Assembly: GCA_050186725.1 (NCBI GenBank)
Contig: JBFWYG010000089.1
Location: forward strand, 1 to 16,723
Reading direction: 5' to 3'
Origin: JADJYF01 sp050186725
GTDB lineage: Bacteria > Pseudomonadota > Gammaproteobacteria > Ga0077536
Length of the DNA: 16,723 nucleotides
This document shows positions 1-6,646 of the stretch, piece by piece; within the stretch, counting starts at the first letter, position 1, and each line of letters begins with the position of its first letter. The position numbers were made by a program, and so were the translations under genes. Below the pieces are notes generated by a model. The model saw nothing but the letters and a program-made list of their open reading frames with translations, did not search any database and was not told the origin of the DNA.

Positions 1-1016
1 GTCACATCGCGCGCGAGGTCGATGCCGAGTTCGGCGGCATAGATCTCCACCGCTGCCGGAAAGCAGCTGTAGAGTTCGACCAGGTCGATCTCGTCGATGA
101 GGAGCCCAGCCGTGTCCAGCGCGCGCTGACCGGCGAGGCGCGCGCCGGGACAGGCGGTGAGGTCCGCGCGCGCCGAGACCGACACCTGGTGATTCGACTC
201 GGTGCTCGCCAGCGGGTACACGCGCCGCTCGTGGCCGATGCCCAGTTCGTCGGCGCGCGCCGCCGAGCAGAACAGCAGCGCGCCGGCCTGGTCGACGTTG
301 AAGGTCGAGCACAGAGCGCGGGTATAGGGAAAGGCCTGCATGGGATTGCGCGGGCCGGGCGCGACGATGTCGGTCGCCGCGCGTCGCTCGCGACGCCAGG
401 CGTGGGGATTGTCCGCCGCGATGTCGCTGAAACGCGCGTACAGCGCGCCGAGCCGCGCGCGATGTTCGGCGAGCGACCAGCCGTGACGCTGGCGCCACGC
501 GCTCTCGATCAGCGCGTACAGCCCGATGGGCATGGTGAGGCCGAGGGCCTGTTCCACCGGGTGGAAGAGCGCGTCCTTGGGCGCGAGGTGCACGTCGGGC
601 AGATCGTCCTGCTGGCGTTCCTGCACTTCATCGCCGGCGATGCTCGCGCGCAGCAGGCGATAGCCGCAGTCGCCGCCCACCACCAGGGTCGCGCGCGCCT
701 TGCCCGCCGCGATGCGCGCGCAGGCCTCGCCGATGAGACTCTGCTGCAGCACGCCGACGGTGGCGAACACGCTCTGCGCATGCCGCGCGCCTACCTCACG
801 CGCGAGCGCGCCGCCCGGGTTACGGTAGTGCCAGCGCCCATGGGGCACGGCGAGGTAGTCGACCTCTGTGAGCAGCGCCGGCGCGCCGCTGTCGGCGGCG
901 GCCGCGCGCACCGCGTCCAGCATCAGGTCCAGCGGCTCACGCGCGCGGCGCCAGTCCTCCTCGCGCTGCGTGGCGGTGCCGATGCCGACCAGCACCGGGA
1001 TGCGCGTCGCCTCCAT
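1..1016 (-). CDS. SCP-x-type thiolase-like protein (acetyl-CoA acetyltransferase family), 3' part outside window
   Basis: An open frame starts with ATG at 1016 and runs off the left edge after 338 codons, so the C-terminus is missing. The N-terminus (MEATRIPVLVGIGTATQ) and the segment near residues 315-319 (ELYSCFPAAVEIYAAELGI) match the thiolase-like family often annotated as acetyl-CoA acetyltransferase. Its YSCFP stands where SCP2 thiolases carry HDCFS. Where a classical thiolase has its nucleophilic Cys, near residues 84-92, I read ATVGVLQQ with no Cys, so thiolytic activity is doubtful. Proteins of this type usually accompany acyl-CoA or sterol-type catabolism. ATG lies 18 nt after the yceI stop, suggesting co-transcription, but I see no good Shine-Dalgarno. 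Family assignment is fairly sure; reaction and substrate are not. Confidence 0.82.
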   Translation of the reverse strand, partial: MEATRIPVLVGIGTATQREEDWRRAREPLDLMLDAVRAAAADSGAPALLTEVDYLAVPHGRWHYRNPGGALAREVGARHAQSVFATVGVLQQSLIGEACARIAAGKARATLVVGGDCGYRLLRASIAGDEVQERQQDDLPDVHLAPKDALFHPVEQALGLTMPIGLYALIESAWRQRHGWSLAEHRARLGALYARFSDIAADNPHAWRRERRAATDIVAPGPRNPMQAFPYTRALCSTFNVDQAGALLFCSAARADELGIGHERRVYPLASTESNHQVSVSARADLTACPGARLAGQRALDTAGLLIDEIDLVELYSCFPAAVEIYAAELGIDLARDV

Positions 1017-1034
1017 GGCGGGGAGCGTCGACGG

Positions 1035-1625
1035 CTATTTCGCGGTGACGAACTCGAGCAGGAAGCTGACCGGCACCGCCTTGCTGATGGCCGGCAGCTT
1101 GGCGACCTCGCGCAGCTTCTCCACGCCGGCGGTCAACCCGAACTGGTCGGCCGTCACGATCAGCGGCTGGCGGCTCGCCACCACCACGCGCCCGTCGCCG
1201 AGCCGCATCGCGGTGACGGTGAACTTGAGCGGCTGGCTCGCGCCATGCAGATCGAGCTTGCCTTCGAGTGGCAGGTCGATGCTGGCGCCGGTGGGCAGGT
1301 CGAGCGCGTTGGCGGGCAGCCTGGCGGTCAAGGTCGCGGTGGGGAAACGCTCGGTCTCGAACAGCATCGCGCGCATGCGTTCGTCGCGCACCGGGATATG
1401 GGTATCGACGCTGATCAGCGCGATGCGTACCTCGGCCTCGCCGCTGTCGGACACGCTACCTTCGAGCGTGCCGAAGCGATGCACCTCGGCGACGTCGCCG
1501 GCCTTGACCGTAACGAAGCTCAGTTCCGAGCGCGCGGCGTCGAGCGTCCAGGCCGCGAACGCGGGCAGCGTGACGAGCACGCCGATGAGAGCGGCGGCGA
1601 GGCGCCGGGCAGGGCGAAAGCTCAT
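1035..1625 (-). CDS. YceI family periplasmic protein
   Basis: This 196-residue protein begins with a signal peptide (basic MSFRPARR, hydrophobic AAALIGVLVTLP, likely cleavage after AFA at residue 24). The mature part opens with WTLDAARSELSFVTVK, the usual start of the YceI lipocalin-like beta-barrel. Length is normal for the family. Features such as DTHIPVRDERMRAMLFETERFPTA-like text near residues 73-96 and a GKLDLHG segment near 125-131 are typical. YceI proteins bind isoprenoid or other amphiphilic lipids in the periplasm; the ligand here is unknown. ATG at 1625 has a GGAG at 1636-1633, 7 nt upstream. It lies 80 nt after the double-cupin gene and 18 nt before the thiolase-like gene, all on one strand. 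Confidence 0.9.
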   Translation of the reverse strand: MSFRPARRLAAALIGVLVTLPAFAAWTLDAARSELSFVTVKAGDVAEVHRFGTLEGSVSDSGEAEVRIALISVDTHIPVRDERMRAMLFETERFPTATLTARLPANALDLPTGASIDLPLEGKLDLHGASQPLKFTVTAMRLGDGRVVVASRQPLIVTADQFGLTAGVEKLREVAKLPAISKAVPVSFLLEFVTAK

Positions 1626-1705
1626 GCATGTTCTCCAGACGATGCCAGCGCGGGCGGGGCGCTATGTATAGCACGCGCCGCTTCGCGCGCCGACGGCGCC
1701 GCGTC

Positions 1706-2356
1706 TCAGGCGGGGAGATGTCCTGACTTCACCCACAGCACCGCGTCCTCGGTCGCCTCGGGGGCGTGCCGGCTGGCGCGTGGGCGTCGCAGCCAGGTAC
1801 CGGACGGGTAGCTGCCGTCCGCGTCGCGGATGGCGCCCGACAGCACGTAGATCTCCTCGCCCCCGGGATGCGCATGGTCGATGCCCGGCGCGCCCGCCGT
1901 GAGCGCCACCAGCACTACTTGTTCCTCGCGAAAGCTGTGCAACGGCAGGTAGCGCGCGCCCGGCGCGGCGTCGCGCCATGCGGCGCGCCGGGTCTCGATC
2001 GCGAGGTGGGTGGTGTCGTCCGGCTGGAACTGGTGGAGCTTCACCAGCAGCAGGCAGCCCTCGTCGCTGTGCGGCGCATGGCGGAAGCCCGGTGGATTGC
2101 GCAGGTACGTCCCCGCGCCGTAGTCGCCGGTGTGATCGGAGAACGTACCGTCCAGCACCAGGATCTCCTCGCCGAGCGGGTGATCGTGGGCATGGAAGCG
2201 CGCGCCCGGCTCGTAGCGCACGATGGACGTGGCGTGGCCGTGCTCGGCGTGCTCGCGCGCGAGCGGCTTGCGCCACACGCCGGGGCGCGGGCTGGCGAGC
2301 CACGGCTGCTCGCCCGTCGCGATGGTGACGGCGAGCGAGTAGTCCATGTTCAGCAT
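1706..2356 (-). CDS. Double-cupin (ChrR-like) protein
   Basis: I choose the ATG at 2356 (216 aa) because GGAGGA lies 6 nt upstream at 2368-2363; an in-frame upstream ATG at 2422 lacks this. The protein holds two ChrR-type cupin halves. Half one carries H57, H59, E63 and H93 (context FHAHDHPLGEEILVLDG). Half two carries H161, H163, E167 and H197 (context DHAHPGGEEIYVLSG). Both sets look like complete 3-His/1-Glu metal sites, and each is followed by a D(x)GxY(x)xGT(Y/W)LR strand. There is no zinc-binding anti-sigma domain as in true ChrR and no sigma-factor gene beside it, so an anti-sigma role is unlikely. It may be a metal-dependent oxygenase, isomerase or sensor; function is unknown. It appears to head the yceI/thiolase-like run. 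Confidence 0.85.
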   Translation of the reverse strand: MLNMDYSLAVTIATGEQPWLASPRPGVWRKPLAREHAEHGHATSIVRYEPGARFHAHDHPLGEEILVLDGTFSDHTGDYGAGTYLRNPPGFRHAPHSDEGCLLLVKLHQFQPDDTTHLAIETRRAAWRDAAPGARYLPLHSFREEQVVLVALTAGAPGIDHAHPGGEEIYVLSGAIRDADGSYPSGTWLRRPRASRHAPEATEDAVLWVKSGHLPA

Positions 2357-2588
2357 CGCGAGTCCTCCATGCGCCGCTTGCGGCTCGCGCATGGGCGAGC
2401 TCTGTCGGCGCCATTGCAACAATCAATTCATGCGTGTCGTACGCGCTTTTTTACCATGCGCGCCGTCGCACGTGCGCGCCGATCGGAGTCCATGCCCAGA
2501 CCAACGGCGCCGCCGCTGCTTTCACATGACGAAGTTGAATCGCATTTTCCTTAAACGACATCAGGAAAATCTCCAGTGAGCCTCTACG

Positions 2589-2611
2589 GGTCGCGACCTA
2601 CAATTCGCTGG
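2589..2611 (+). promoter_or_regulatory. Candidate promoter -10 with upstream palindrome for the small secreted-protein gene
   Basis: TACAAT at 2599-2604 is a good -10 match and would place a transcription start near 2611. I find no good -35 hexamer 16-18 nt upstream (GTGAGC, TGAGCC or AGTGAG), so it would need an activator or another sigma factor. The 10-nt perfect palindrome GGTCGCGACC at 2589-2598 abuts the -10 and could be an operator. Such a palindrome can occur by chance in GC-rich DNA. Confidence 0.35.
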
Positions 2612-2612
2612 C

Positions 2613-2633
2613 GTATGGCGACGAACGCCATGC
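2613..2633 (+). other. 5' leader hairpin of the small gene
   Basis: GTATGGCG (2613-2620) pairs with CGCCATGC (2626-2633) across a 5-nt loop, ACGAA, giving 8 pairs with one G-U. If transcription starts near 2611, the mRNA would begin almost directly with this stem. A 5' stem of this kind is known to protect mRNAs from decay in Gram-negative bacteria. The start site itself is inferred. Confidence 0.4.
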
Positions 2634-2659
2634 ATTCCCCAATAGAAAGAGAAGACAAG

Positions 2660-2908
2660 ATGATGAATCGCATAACCACTACCATCGCACTCATCGCCGT
2701 CGTGGGCGCAGCACCGGTCCAGGCCGGCGGTTTCCAGCCCTGGGTGCGTGATGGTGTCGTGGCCGAGAAGGCGGCCACCGGCTCGTCGGTCTCCGAACCG
2801 CTGGCGACTTCTTACTACAGCGGCGGCCTGCCGAAGATCAAGGAGGCTGCGTCGGGCAGCACCAGCGGTCTCGTCATCCAGCCCTGGTACAAGACTGGCC
2901 AGCGCTGA
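2660..2908 (+). CDS. Small secreted protein with two QPW motifs, function unknown
   Basis: Start ATG at 2660 (82 aa; a second ATG follows directly) is preceded by a purine-rich AGAAAGAGAAGA stretch. Residues 1-22 form a clear signal peptide (MMNRITTTIALIAVVGAAPVQA) ending in a VQA cleavage site. The mature part is about 60 residues, with no Cys and no membrane segment. It begins GGFQPWVRDG and ends VIQPWYKTGQR, so the motif (F/I)QPW(V/Y)(R/K)xG occurs once at each end, with a Ser/Gly/Ala/Glu/Lys-rich middle. I do not recognise a family. It appears monocistronic: its own control region lies upstream and a strong hairpin starts 9 nt after the stop. Codons are less GC-rich than in neighbouring genes. 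A structural or binding role outside the inner membrane is inference only. Confidence 0.78.
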   Translation: MMNRITTTIALIAVVGAAPVQAGGFQPWVRDGVVAEKAATGSSVSEPLATSYYSGGLPKIKEAASGSTSGLVIQPWYKTGQR

Positions 2909-2917
2909 AACCTCACT

Positions 2918-2950
2918 GGTCGCGGGAGCCCCTGTGCGGCTTCCGCGGCC
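2918..2950 (+). terminator. Strong hairpin after the small gene, probable terminator or 3' stabiliser
   Basis: GGTCGCGGGAGCC (2918-2930) pairs along its whole length with GGCTTCCGCGGCC (2938-2950) around a 7-nt loop, giving 13 pairs including two G-U. It begins 9 nt after the TGA. No T-run follows, so it is not a textbook intrinsic terminator. In a GC-rich genome it may still end transcription or block 3' exonucleases. Confidence 0.55.
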
Positions 2951-3087
2951 GACGCCCTCGCTGCACTTCATCCTCCACCGCCTCTCCGCCCGCATTGACC
3001 GCCAGCCGCGCGACGGCTTAGCTTCAGCGCCTACCGCCGCCGCTCGTCGGCGACGTCGAACGATTCGACCCGCAGGAGACCGGCTTC

Positions 3088-3423
3088 ATGAGCAAACCCG
3101 TCCGCACCGTTGCCATCCTCGGCCGTCGCGCCGGCATGAGCTTTGAAGAGTTCGATCGCTACTGGCTGGAGGTGCACGCGCCGCTCGCGGCGAAACTGCC
3201 GGGCGTGCGGCGCTACGTGCAGCGCCACGTGGTGGCACCGGGCACGGAATTCGGCGTCGACGGCTTCGCCTTCATCGACTACGAGAGCGAAGCCGCGATG
3301 GAAGCGGCCTGGGCCAGTCCCGCGGGACAGGCCGCGCTCGCCGACGTGCCGAACTTCCTCGGCCGCCACGAGGTGGTGGTGATCGAGGATCACGTGATCG
3401 TGCCGGGCCCCGAGGATCGCTGA
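3088..3423 (+). CDS. EthD domain protein
   Basis: This 111-residue protein has the EthD-type dimeric alpha/beta barrel pattern: an opening strand VRTVAILGRRAGMSFEEF, then YWLEVHAPLAAKLPGVRRYV with the family's HxPL near residues 30-33, and a late segment with EAAMEAAWASPAGQAALAD followed by a closing strand. Length is typical. Members include the EthD factor of ethyl tert-butyl ether degradation and small monooxygenase- or reductase-like proteins; substrates are mostly unknown. ATG at 3088 has AGGAG at 3074-3078, 9 nt upstream. It is single on its strand and converges on the TIM-barrel gene with 48 nt between stops. Confidence 0.85.
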   Translation: MSKPVRTVAILGRRAGMSFEEFDRYWLEVHAPLAAKLPGVRRYVQRHVVAPGTEFGVDGFAFIDYESEAAMEAAWASPAGQAALADVPNFLGRHEVVVIEDHVIVPGPEDR

Positions 3424-3471
3424 TCCACGCGCCGGCCCACCGTCGCCGTCCAACGCGCGGTGACTCGGTCG

Positions 3472-4362
3472 TCAGGCAGCGAATTGCGCGCGTGCTGTCT
3501 CGATGGCATCGCGCGCGACGTCGGCGAACGGCCGCCGCCGCTGCGCCGCCGAGATGATCTCGATGCCATAGGGGCCGTCGTAGCCCTGCGTCGCTAGCGC
3601 GGCGAGGAAGGCCGGCACGTCGAACACGCCTTCGCCACAGAAGAGACGGTGATCGAGCGTGTCTTCCAGCAGCGATCCTTTTATCTCTGCCGCGCCGTCA
3701 TCCAGTTCGACGTGATGGACGATGCCGCGCGGCAGGGTGGCGATGTCGTTGTAATCCACGCCGCCGCGCGCCATGTGCCAGATGTCGAGCAGGAGCCCGC
3801 CGTTGCGTTCACCCGCGCCTTCGACGAGCGCGCGCGCGGTGGCGAGATCGGCGATGTTGCTCCAGGGCATGGGCTCGAGCACGATGCCGGCGCCCACGGC
3901 CGCGGCGCGGCGACAGAGACCGGCGAAGCGCTCACACATGTGCGGCAGCGGCCAGGCCTTGCCCTGCATGTCGGGGCCGACCTTGATCTGCCGTGCGCCG
4001 AGTTCGCCCGCGGCCTGCAGCAAATCCTCGAAGGCGAGTTCCGCCGCCGCGAGCGCCTCGCCGTCCGCCATCCAGTCCACCAGGAACTCGAGTTCGAGCG
4101 AGAGGCCATGGTCTTCCAGCAGGCGGCGCATGGCGGCGTAGCCGTGGCGTTCGCGCGCGCGGCCGAGGTCAGAGCGCATGAGGCCGAGCCCGGCATAGCC
4201 AAGTGCGGCGGCGACTCCCACGCGCTCTGTGAAGTCGTGCGGGCTGGCCTCCTGCTCGGGCGGACCGAGCGGCGTGACCGCGCCGGCCAGCGTCCAGTAG
4301 GTGGCGACGAAGCGCGGTTCGGGGCGCGCCGTGGTCGCCTTCGATACAGCGTTGTCGACCAT
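3472..4362 (-). CDS. Sugar phosphate isomerase/epimerase-like TIM-barrel protein (xylose isomerase-like)
   Basis: A 296-residue AP_endonuc_2/xylose isomerase-like barrel. Strand-end residues fit the family's divalent-metal site: E163 (VLEPMPWSN), D193 and H196 (LLLDIWHMARGG), H216 or H217 (IVHHVELDD) and E268 (YGIEIIS), with GEG at 243-245 before the last strands. Such proteins isomerise or epimerise sugars, inositols or hydroxypyruvate-like compounds; others act as dehydratases in aromatic or quinate metabolism. The substrate cannot be read from sequence. It starts 24 nt after the hydrolase stop on the same strand, so the two are probably one transcript. No clear Shine-Dalgarno precedes the ATG at 4362, which may indicate translational coupling. 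Confidence 0.85.
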   Translation of the reverse strand: MVDNAVSKATTARPEPRFVATYWTLAGAVTPLGPPEQEASPHDFTERVGVAAALGYAGLGLMRSDLGRARERHGYAAMRRLLEDHGLSLELEFLVDWMADGEALAAAELAFEDLLQAAGELGARQIKVGPDMQGKAWPLPHMCERFAGLCRRAAAVGAGIVLEPMPWSNIADLATARALVEGAGERNGGLLLDIWHMARGGVDYNDIATLPRGIVHHVELDDGAAEIKGSLLEDTLDHRLFCGEGVFDVPAFLAALATQGYDGPYGIEIISAAQRRRPFADVARDAIETARAQFAA

Positions 4363-4386
4363 GCGCGCGCCGCTCGCTGTCGCCGC

Positions 4387-5637
4387 TCAGTCGTCGATCG
4401 CCTGGTAGACCAGGCTGCGGAAGTCGTTCTCCGGATAGTCGAAGCCGATCATGAACTGGGTCATGAGCACGGCCACGAGTTCCTCGCGCGGGTCGACCCA
4501 GTAGTAAGTCTTGGCTGCGCCTGCCCAGCCGAATTCGCCGGCGCTCGCCGATACGCCCAGCTGGCCGACATCCATCGCCACCCGCGAGCCGAGGCCGAAG
4601 CCCCAGCCGGGCATCGGCACGCCGCCGAGCGTGATGGGCAGCAGCGCCGGCGCCATGTGGTTGGCGTGCATGACCTCCAGCGTCTTGCGGCCGATGATGC
4701 GTCGACCATCGGGCGCGCGACCGTCGAGCAGCATGCGCGCGAAGGCCAGGTAGTCGGACGCGGTCGAGAACAGGCCCAGGCCGCCACGCTGGAACACCTC
4801 CGGCTTGTCGCAGGGATAGGTCTCGCCGACCGCGTCGCGCCGGCCCACGTCCTTGGCGAGGAAGCTCTGGAAGATCTGGCCGAAGGTCGCGTTCGGACCG
4901 ATGAGGTCCGGATGGCCGTACATCGCCGCCAGGCGATGCCGCTCGGCGGGCGCCACGCCGAAGCCGGTGTCGTCCATGCCGAGCGGCTGGAACAGGCGCT
5001 CGCGCAGGAAGTCACCGAGCGGCTGGTCAGCCAGCACCTGGATGAGCTGCGCGGCGACATCGATGCCGAGGCCGTAGTGCCACTTGGTGCCGGGATGGAA
5101 GGCGAGCGGAATGCGCGCGAGGTCGTCCACCAGCTTGTCGAGCGGACGGCTCGCGTCGTTCATCAGGCGCGCCTCGCGATAGTGCGCGCCGATCGGATAG
5201 TCCTCGAAGAAGTCGTAGGAGAGGCCGCAGGTATGCGACATGAGATCGCGCACCTGCATCGGGCGCAGCATGTGCTGCGGTTCCAGGCTGCCGTCGGCCT
5301 GCAGCACCTTGGTCCCGGCGAACGCGGGAATGAACTTGGCCACCGGATCGACCAGCTGGCAACGACCCTCTTCATAGAGCGTCATGAGCGCGGTACAGAC
5401 GATGGGCTTGGTCATCGAATAGATGCGGAAGATGCTGTCGGAGGCCATCGGCGTGCCGGCCTCGCGGTCCTGCCAGCCCACGTGGGCGGCGTGTACCAGG
5501 CGTCCGCGGCGCATGACCAGGGTGTTGAAGCCGCCGTAGTTGCCGGCGTCGACATAGCGGCTCAATACCGGCGCGATGCGCTCCAGGCGCTCGGCGTTCA
5601 TGCCCACGTCTTCCGGGGCGGCGTCGAATTCGGTCAT
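4387..5637 (-). CDS. EstB-type serine hydrolase (class C beta-lactamase fold)
   Basis: I start at ATG 5637 (416 aa), with AGGAG 8 nt upstream at 5650-5646; an ATG at 5670 adds 11 residues but lacks a ribosome site. The nucleophile motif S74-M-T-K77 sits in RIYSMTKPIVCTALMTLYE. HTCG is at 135-138. The catalytic tyrosine is probably Y188 (GTKWHYGLGIDV). GGLGLFSTASDYLAFARMLL near 285-304 and GWAG at 370-373, which replaces the KTG box, are hallmarks of EstB-like esterases rather than beta-lactamases. There is no signal peptide, so it is probably cytoplasmic. It likely cleaves an ester or lactone; substrate unknown. It is the first gene of a pair with the TIM-barrel gene. Confidence 0.88.
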   Translation of the reverse strand: MTEFDAAPEDVGMNAERLERIAPVLSRYVDAGNYGGFNTLVMRRGRLVHAAHVGWQDREAGTPMASDSIFRIYSMTKPIVCTALMTLYEEGRCQLVDPVAKFIPAFAGTKVLQADGSLEPQHMLRPMQVRDLMSHTCGLSYDFFEDYPIGAHYREARLMNDASRPLDKLVDDLARIPLAFHPGTKWHYGLGIDVAAQLIQVLADQPLGDFLRERLFQPLGMDDTGFGVAPAERHRLAAMYGHPDLIGPNATFGQIFQSFLAKDVGRRDAVGETYPCDKPEVFQRGGLGLFSTASDYLAFARMLLDGRAPDGRRIIGRKTLEVMHANHMAPALLPITLGGVPMPGWGFGLGSRVAMDVGQLGVSASAGEFGWAGAAKTYYWVDPREELVAVLMTQFMIGFDYPENDFRSLVYQAIDD

Positions 5638-5669
5638 GGCGGAGACTCCTGGCTGTAGGATGCGGGGCA

Positions 5670-5697
5670 ATCATAGCCGAGTCGTCGACCGAGTCAT
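5670..5697 (-). promoter_or_regulatory. Candidate sigma70-type promoter for the hydrolase/TIM-barrel pair
   Basis: Read on the minus strand, ATGACT (5697-5692) and TATGAT (5675-5670) are separated by 16 nt. They match the -35 consensus at four of six positions and the -10 at five of six. Transcription would start near 5663, about 25 nt before the ATG at 5637, with AGGAG between. The spacing to the gene is sensible. Not tested. Confidence 0.45.
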
Positions 5698-5732
5698 GGC
5701 CTCGGGGCCCACGCGCGGCTTACCATTGCGCG

Positions 5733-6389
5733 ATGGACACTACCCCCATTCTTGTCATGCTCTCCCGGCGCGCCTGCCTGGCCCGCGCCTTCCTCGTTCT
5801 GCTCCTCACGCTGCCGTCCAGCGTCGTGCTCGCCGCGCCCGCGCCCTCGGAAGCCGTGCTGGAAGCGATCACCGCGCTGCGCGGCCAGCTGGAAGGGCTG
5901 CGCGGCGATGGCGCCGAGCCGTCCCAGCCGCAGGTGGTCGACACCGTGCGCGAAGTGGTGCTGCCGCGGGTCGACGTAGAGATGGCCGCGCGCCTGGTGC
6001 TCGGCCGCCACTGGCGCGACGCCACCGACGCCCAGCGCCAGGCCTTCATCGACGCCGAGCGCGACCTGCTGCTTCGCCTCTACGCCGCCCACGCGCTCGA
6101 CTACCTCGACGCCGAAGTCGAAGTGGTGGCCACCCAGGTTGCGCCCGACGGCCAGCGCAGCGGTGTGCGCACGCGCGTCTCGCGGCCCGGCAAGCCCGAG
6201 GTCAGCGTCGATTACCAGCTGCGTCTCGCCAACGACGAATGGAAGGTGTTCGACGCGGTGGTGAATGGCGTAAGCGCGATCATCACGCTGCGCAACGCCA
6301 TCGGCGAAGACATCTCGCGCTTCGGCCTGGACGGCACCATCACGCGGCTGCGCGAGAAGCTGAGCGAAGTGCAGACGCCCGCGAGCTGA
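5733..6389 (+). CDS. MlaC/Ttg2D family periplasmic phospholipid-binding protein
   Basis: A 218-residue protein with an N-terminal signal peptide (ARAFLVLLLTLPSSVVLA, cleavage near residue 34). The body matches MlaC: an early helical segment with RLVLGRHWRDATDAQRQAFI (about residues 86-105), and the late DYQLRLANDEWKVFDAVVNGVS followed by I(S)xFGLDGTI near 160-202. MlaC proteins shuttle phospholipids between the outer-membrane MlaA complex and the inner-membrane MlaFEDB transporter. No mlaA, mlaD, mlaE, mlaF or mlaB gene is in the window, so this copy is an orphan. Start is uncertain: neither ATG 5733 nor ATG 5757 has a clear ribosome site, though both keep the signal peptide. Confidence 0.85.
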   Translation: MDTTPILVMLSRRACLARAFLVLLLTLPSSVVLAAPAPSEAVLEAITALRGQLEGLRGDGAEPSQPQVVDTVREVVLPRVDVEMAARLVLGRHWRDATDAQRQAFIDAERDLLLRLYAAHALDYLDAEVEVVATQVAPDGQRSGVRTRVSRPGKPEVSVDYQLRLANDEWKVFDAVVNGVSAIITLRNAIGEDISRFGLDGTITRLREKLSEVQTPAS

Positions 6390-6500
6390 GCGTCCGCCAC
6401 GCCGCGCGCGCGTAAACCCCGCGCGACTTGGCAACGCATGCGCGGCGCTCACCGGCCGCGTCCTTAATGATGCGTGCCTGCGACCTTTCTGTGCGCGGCA

Positions 6501-6528
6501 TTAACATGTAATTTTTATGTGGATTTTG
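6501..6528 (+). promoter_or_regulatory. AT-rich patch, possible promoter for the c-di-GMP gene
   Basis: The patch at 6500-6527 stands out in a GC-rich background (TTAACATGTAATTTTTATG). TTAACA at 6501-6506 is a close -35 match, but the -10 16 nt downstream (ATTTTG at 6523-6528) is poor. TAATTT at 6509-6514 is an alternative -10 with a weak -35 (TTTCTG at 6486-6491). The region is the only promoter-like stretch before the gene that starts at 6647, leaving a leader of over 100 nt. Confidence 0.3.
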
Positions 6529-6646
6529 CCGTCACGACCTCGCGCGTGCGGCACGCGTCACCACTTGCTCGAAGCAGCGTAAAGCCGCGCCGGCCCGCGT
6601 CGATATGGGTAGTCCGCCTCGCTACCTGTCCGGCCGGAGTTTTCCC

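Larger units (their letters stand above)
2357..2659. other. Divergent intergenic region between double-cupin gene and small secreted-protein gene
   Basis: About 300 bases without a convincing gene. Base composition is visibly less GC-rich than the flanks, especially near 2415-2455 and 2521-2575. It holds T6 at 2447-2452, a GGTCGCGACC palindrome at 2589-2598, a TACAAT hexamer at 2599-2604 and a small hairpin at 2613-2633. These fit a control region for the rightward small gene and perhaps the leftward cupin gene. A GTG at 2576 would extend the small ORF in frame, but the extension has no signal-peptide sense and lacks a ribosome site. Confidence 0.6.

Noticed and set aside
189..1811. Long open frame of 540 codons on the plus strand
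   Set aside because: It overlaps three minus-strand genes with clear families, is rich in Arg, Ala, Gly and His without any domain, and crosses gene boundaries. This is a typical shadow frame of high-GC DNA.
1706..2356. Anti-sigma factor ChrR
   Set aside because: The cupin pattern is ChrR-like, but the N-terminal zinc-binding anti-sigma domain and an adjacent ECF sigma gene are absent.
2431..2452. Small stem (GCGTG/TACGC) followed by TTTTTT, like an intrinsic terminator on the plus strand
   Set aside because: The stem is only 5 pairs and a GC dinucleotide separates it from the T-run. No plus-strand gene lies upstream to terminate.
4387..5637. Beta-lactamase resistance gene
   Set aside because: The SxxK motif is shared, but the protein has no signal peptide and has GWAG in place of KTG, which points to an EstB-type esterase.
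3649..5658. 669-codon plus-strand open frame opposite the TIM-barrel and hydrolase genes
   Set aside because: It is antisense to two genes with intact active-site motifs and shows no domain or signal of its own.
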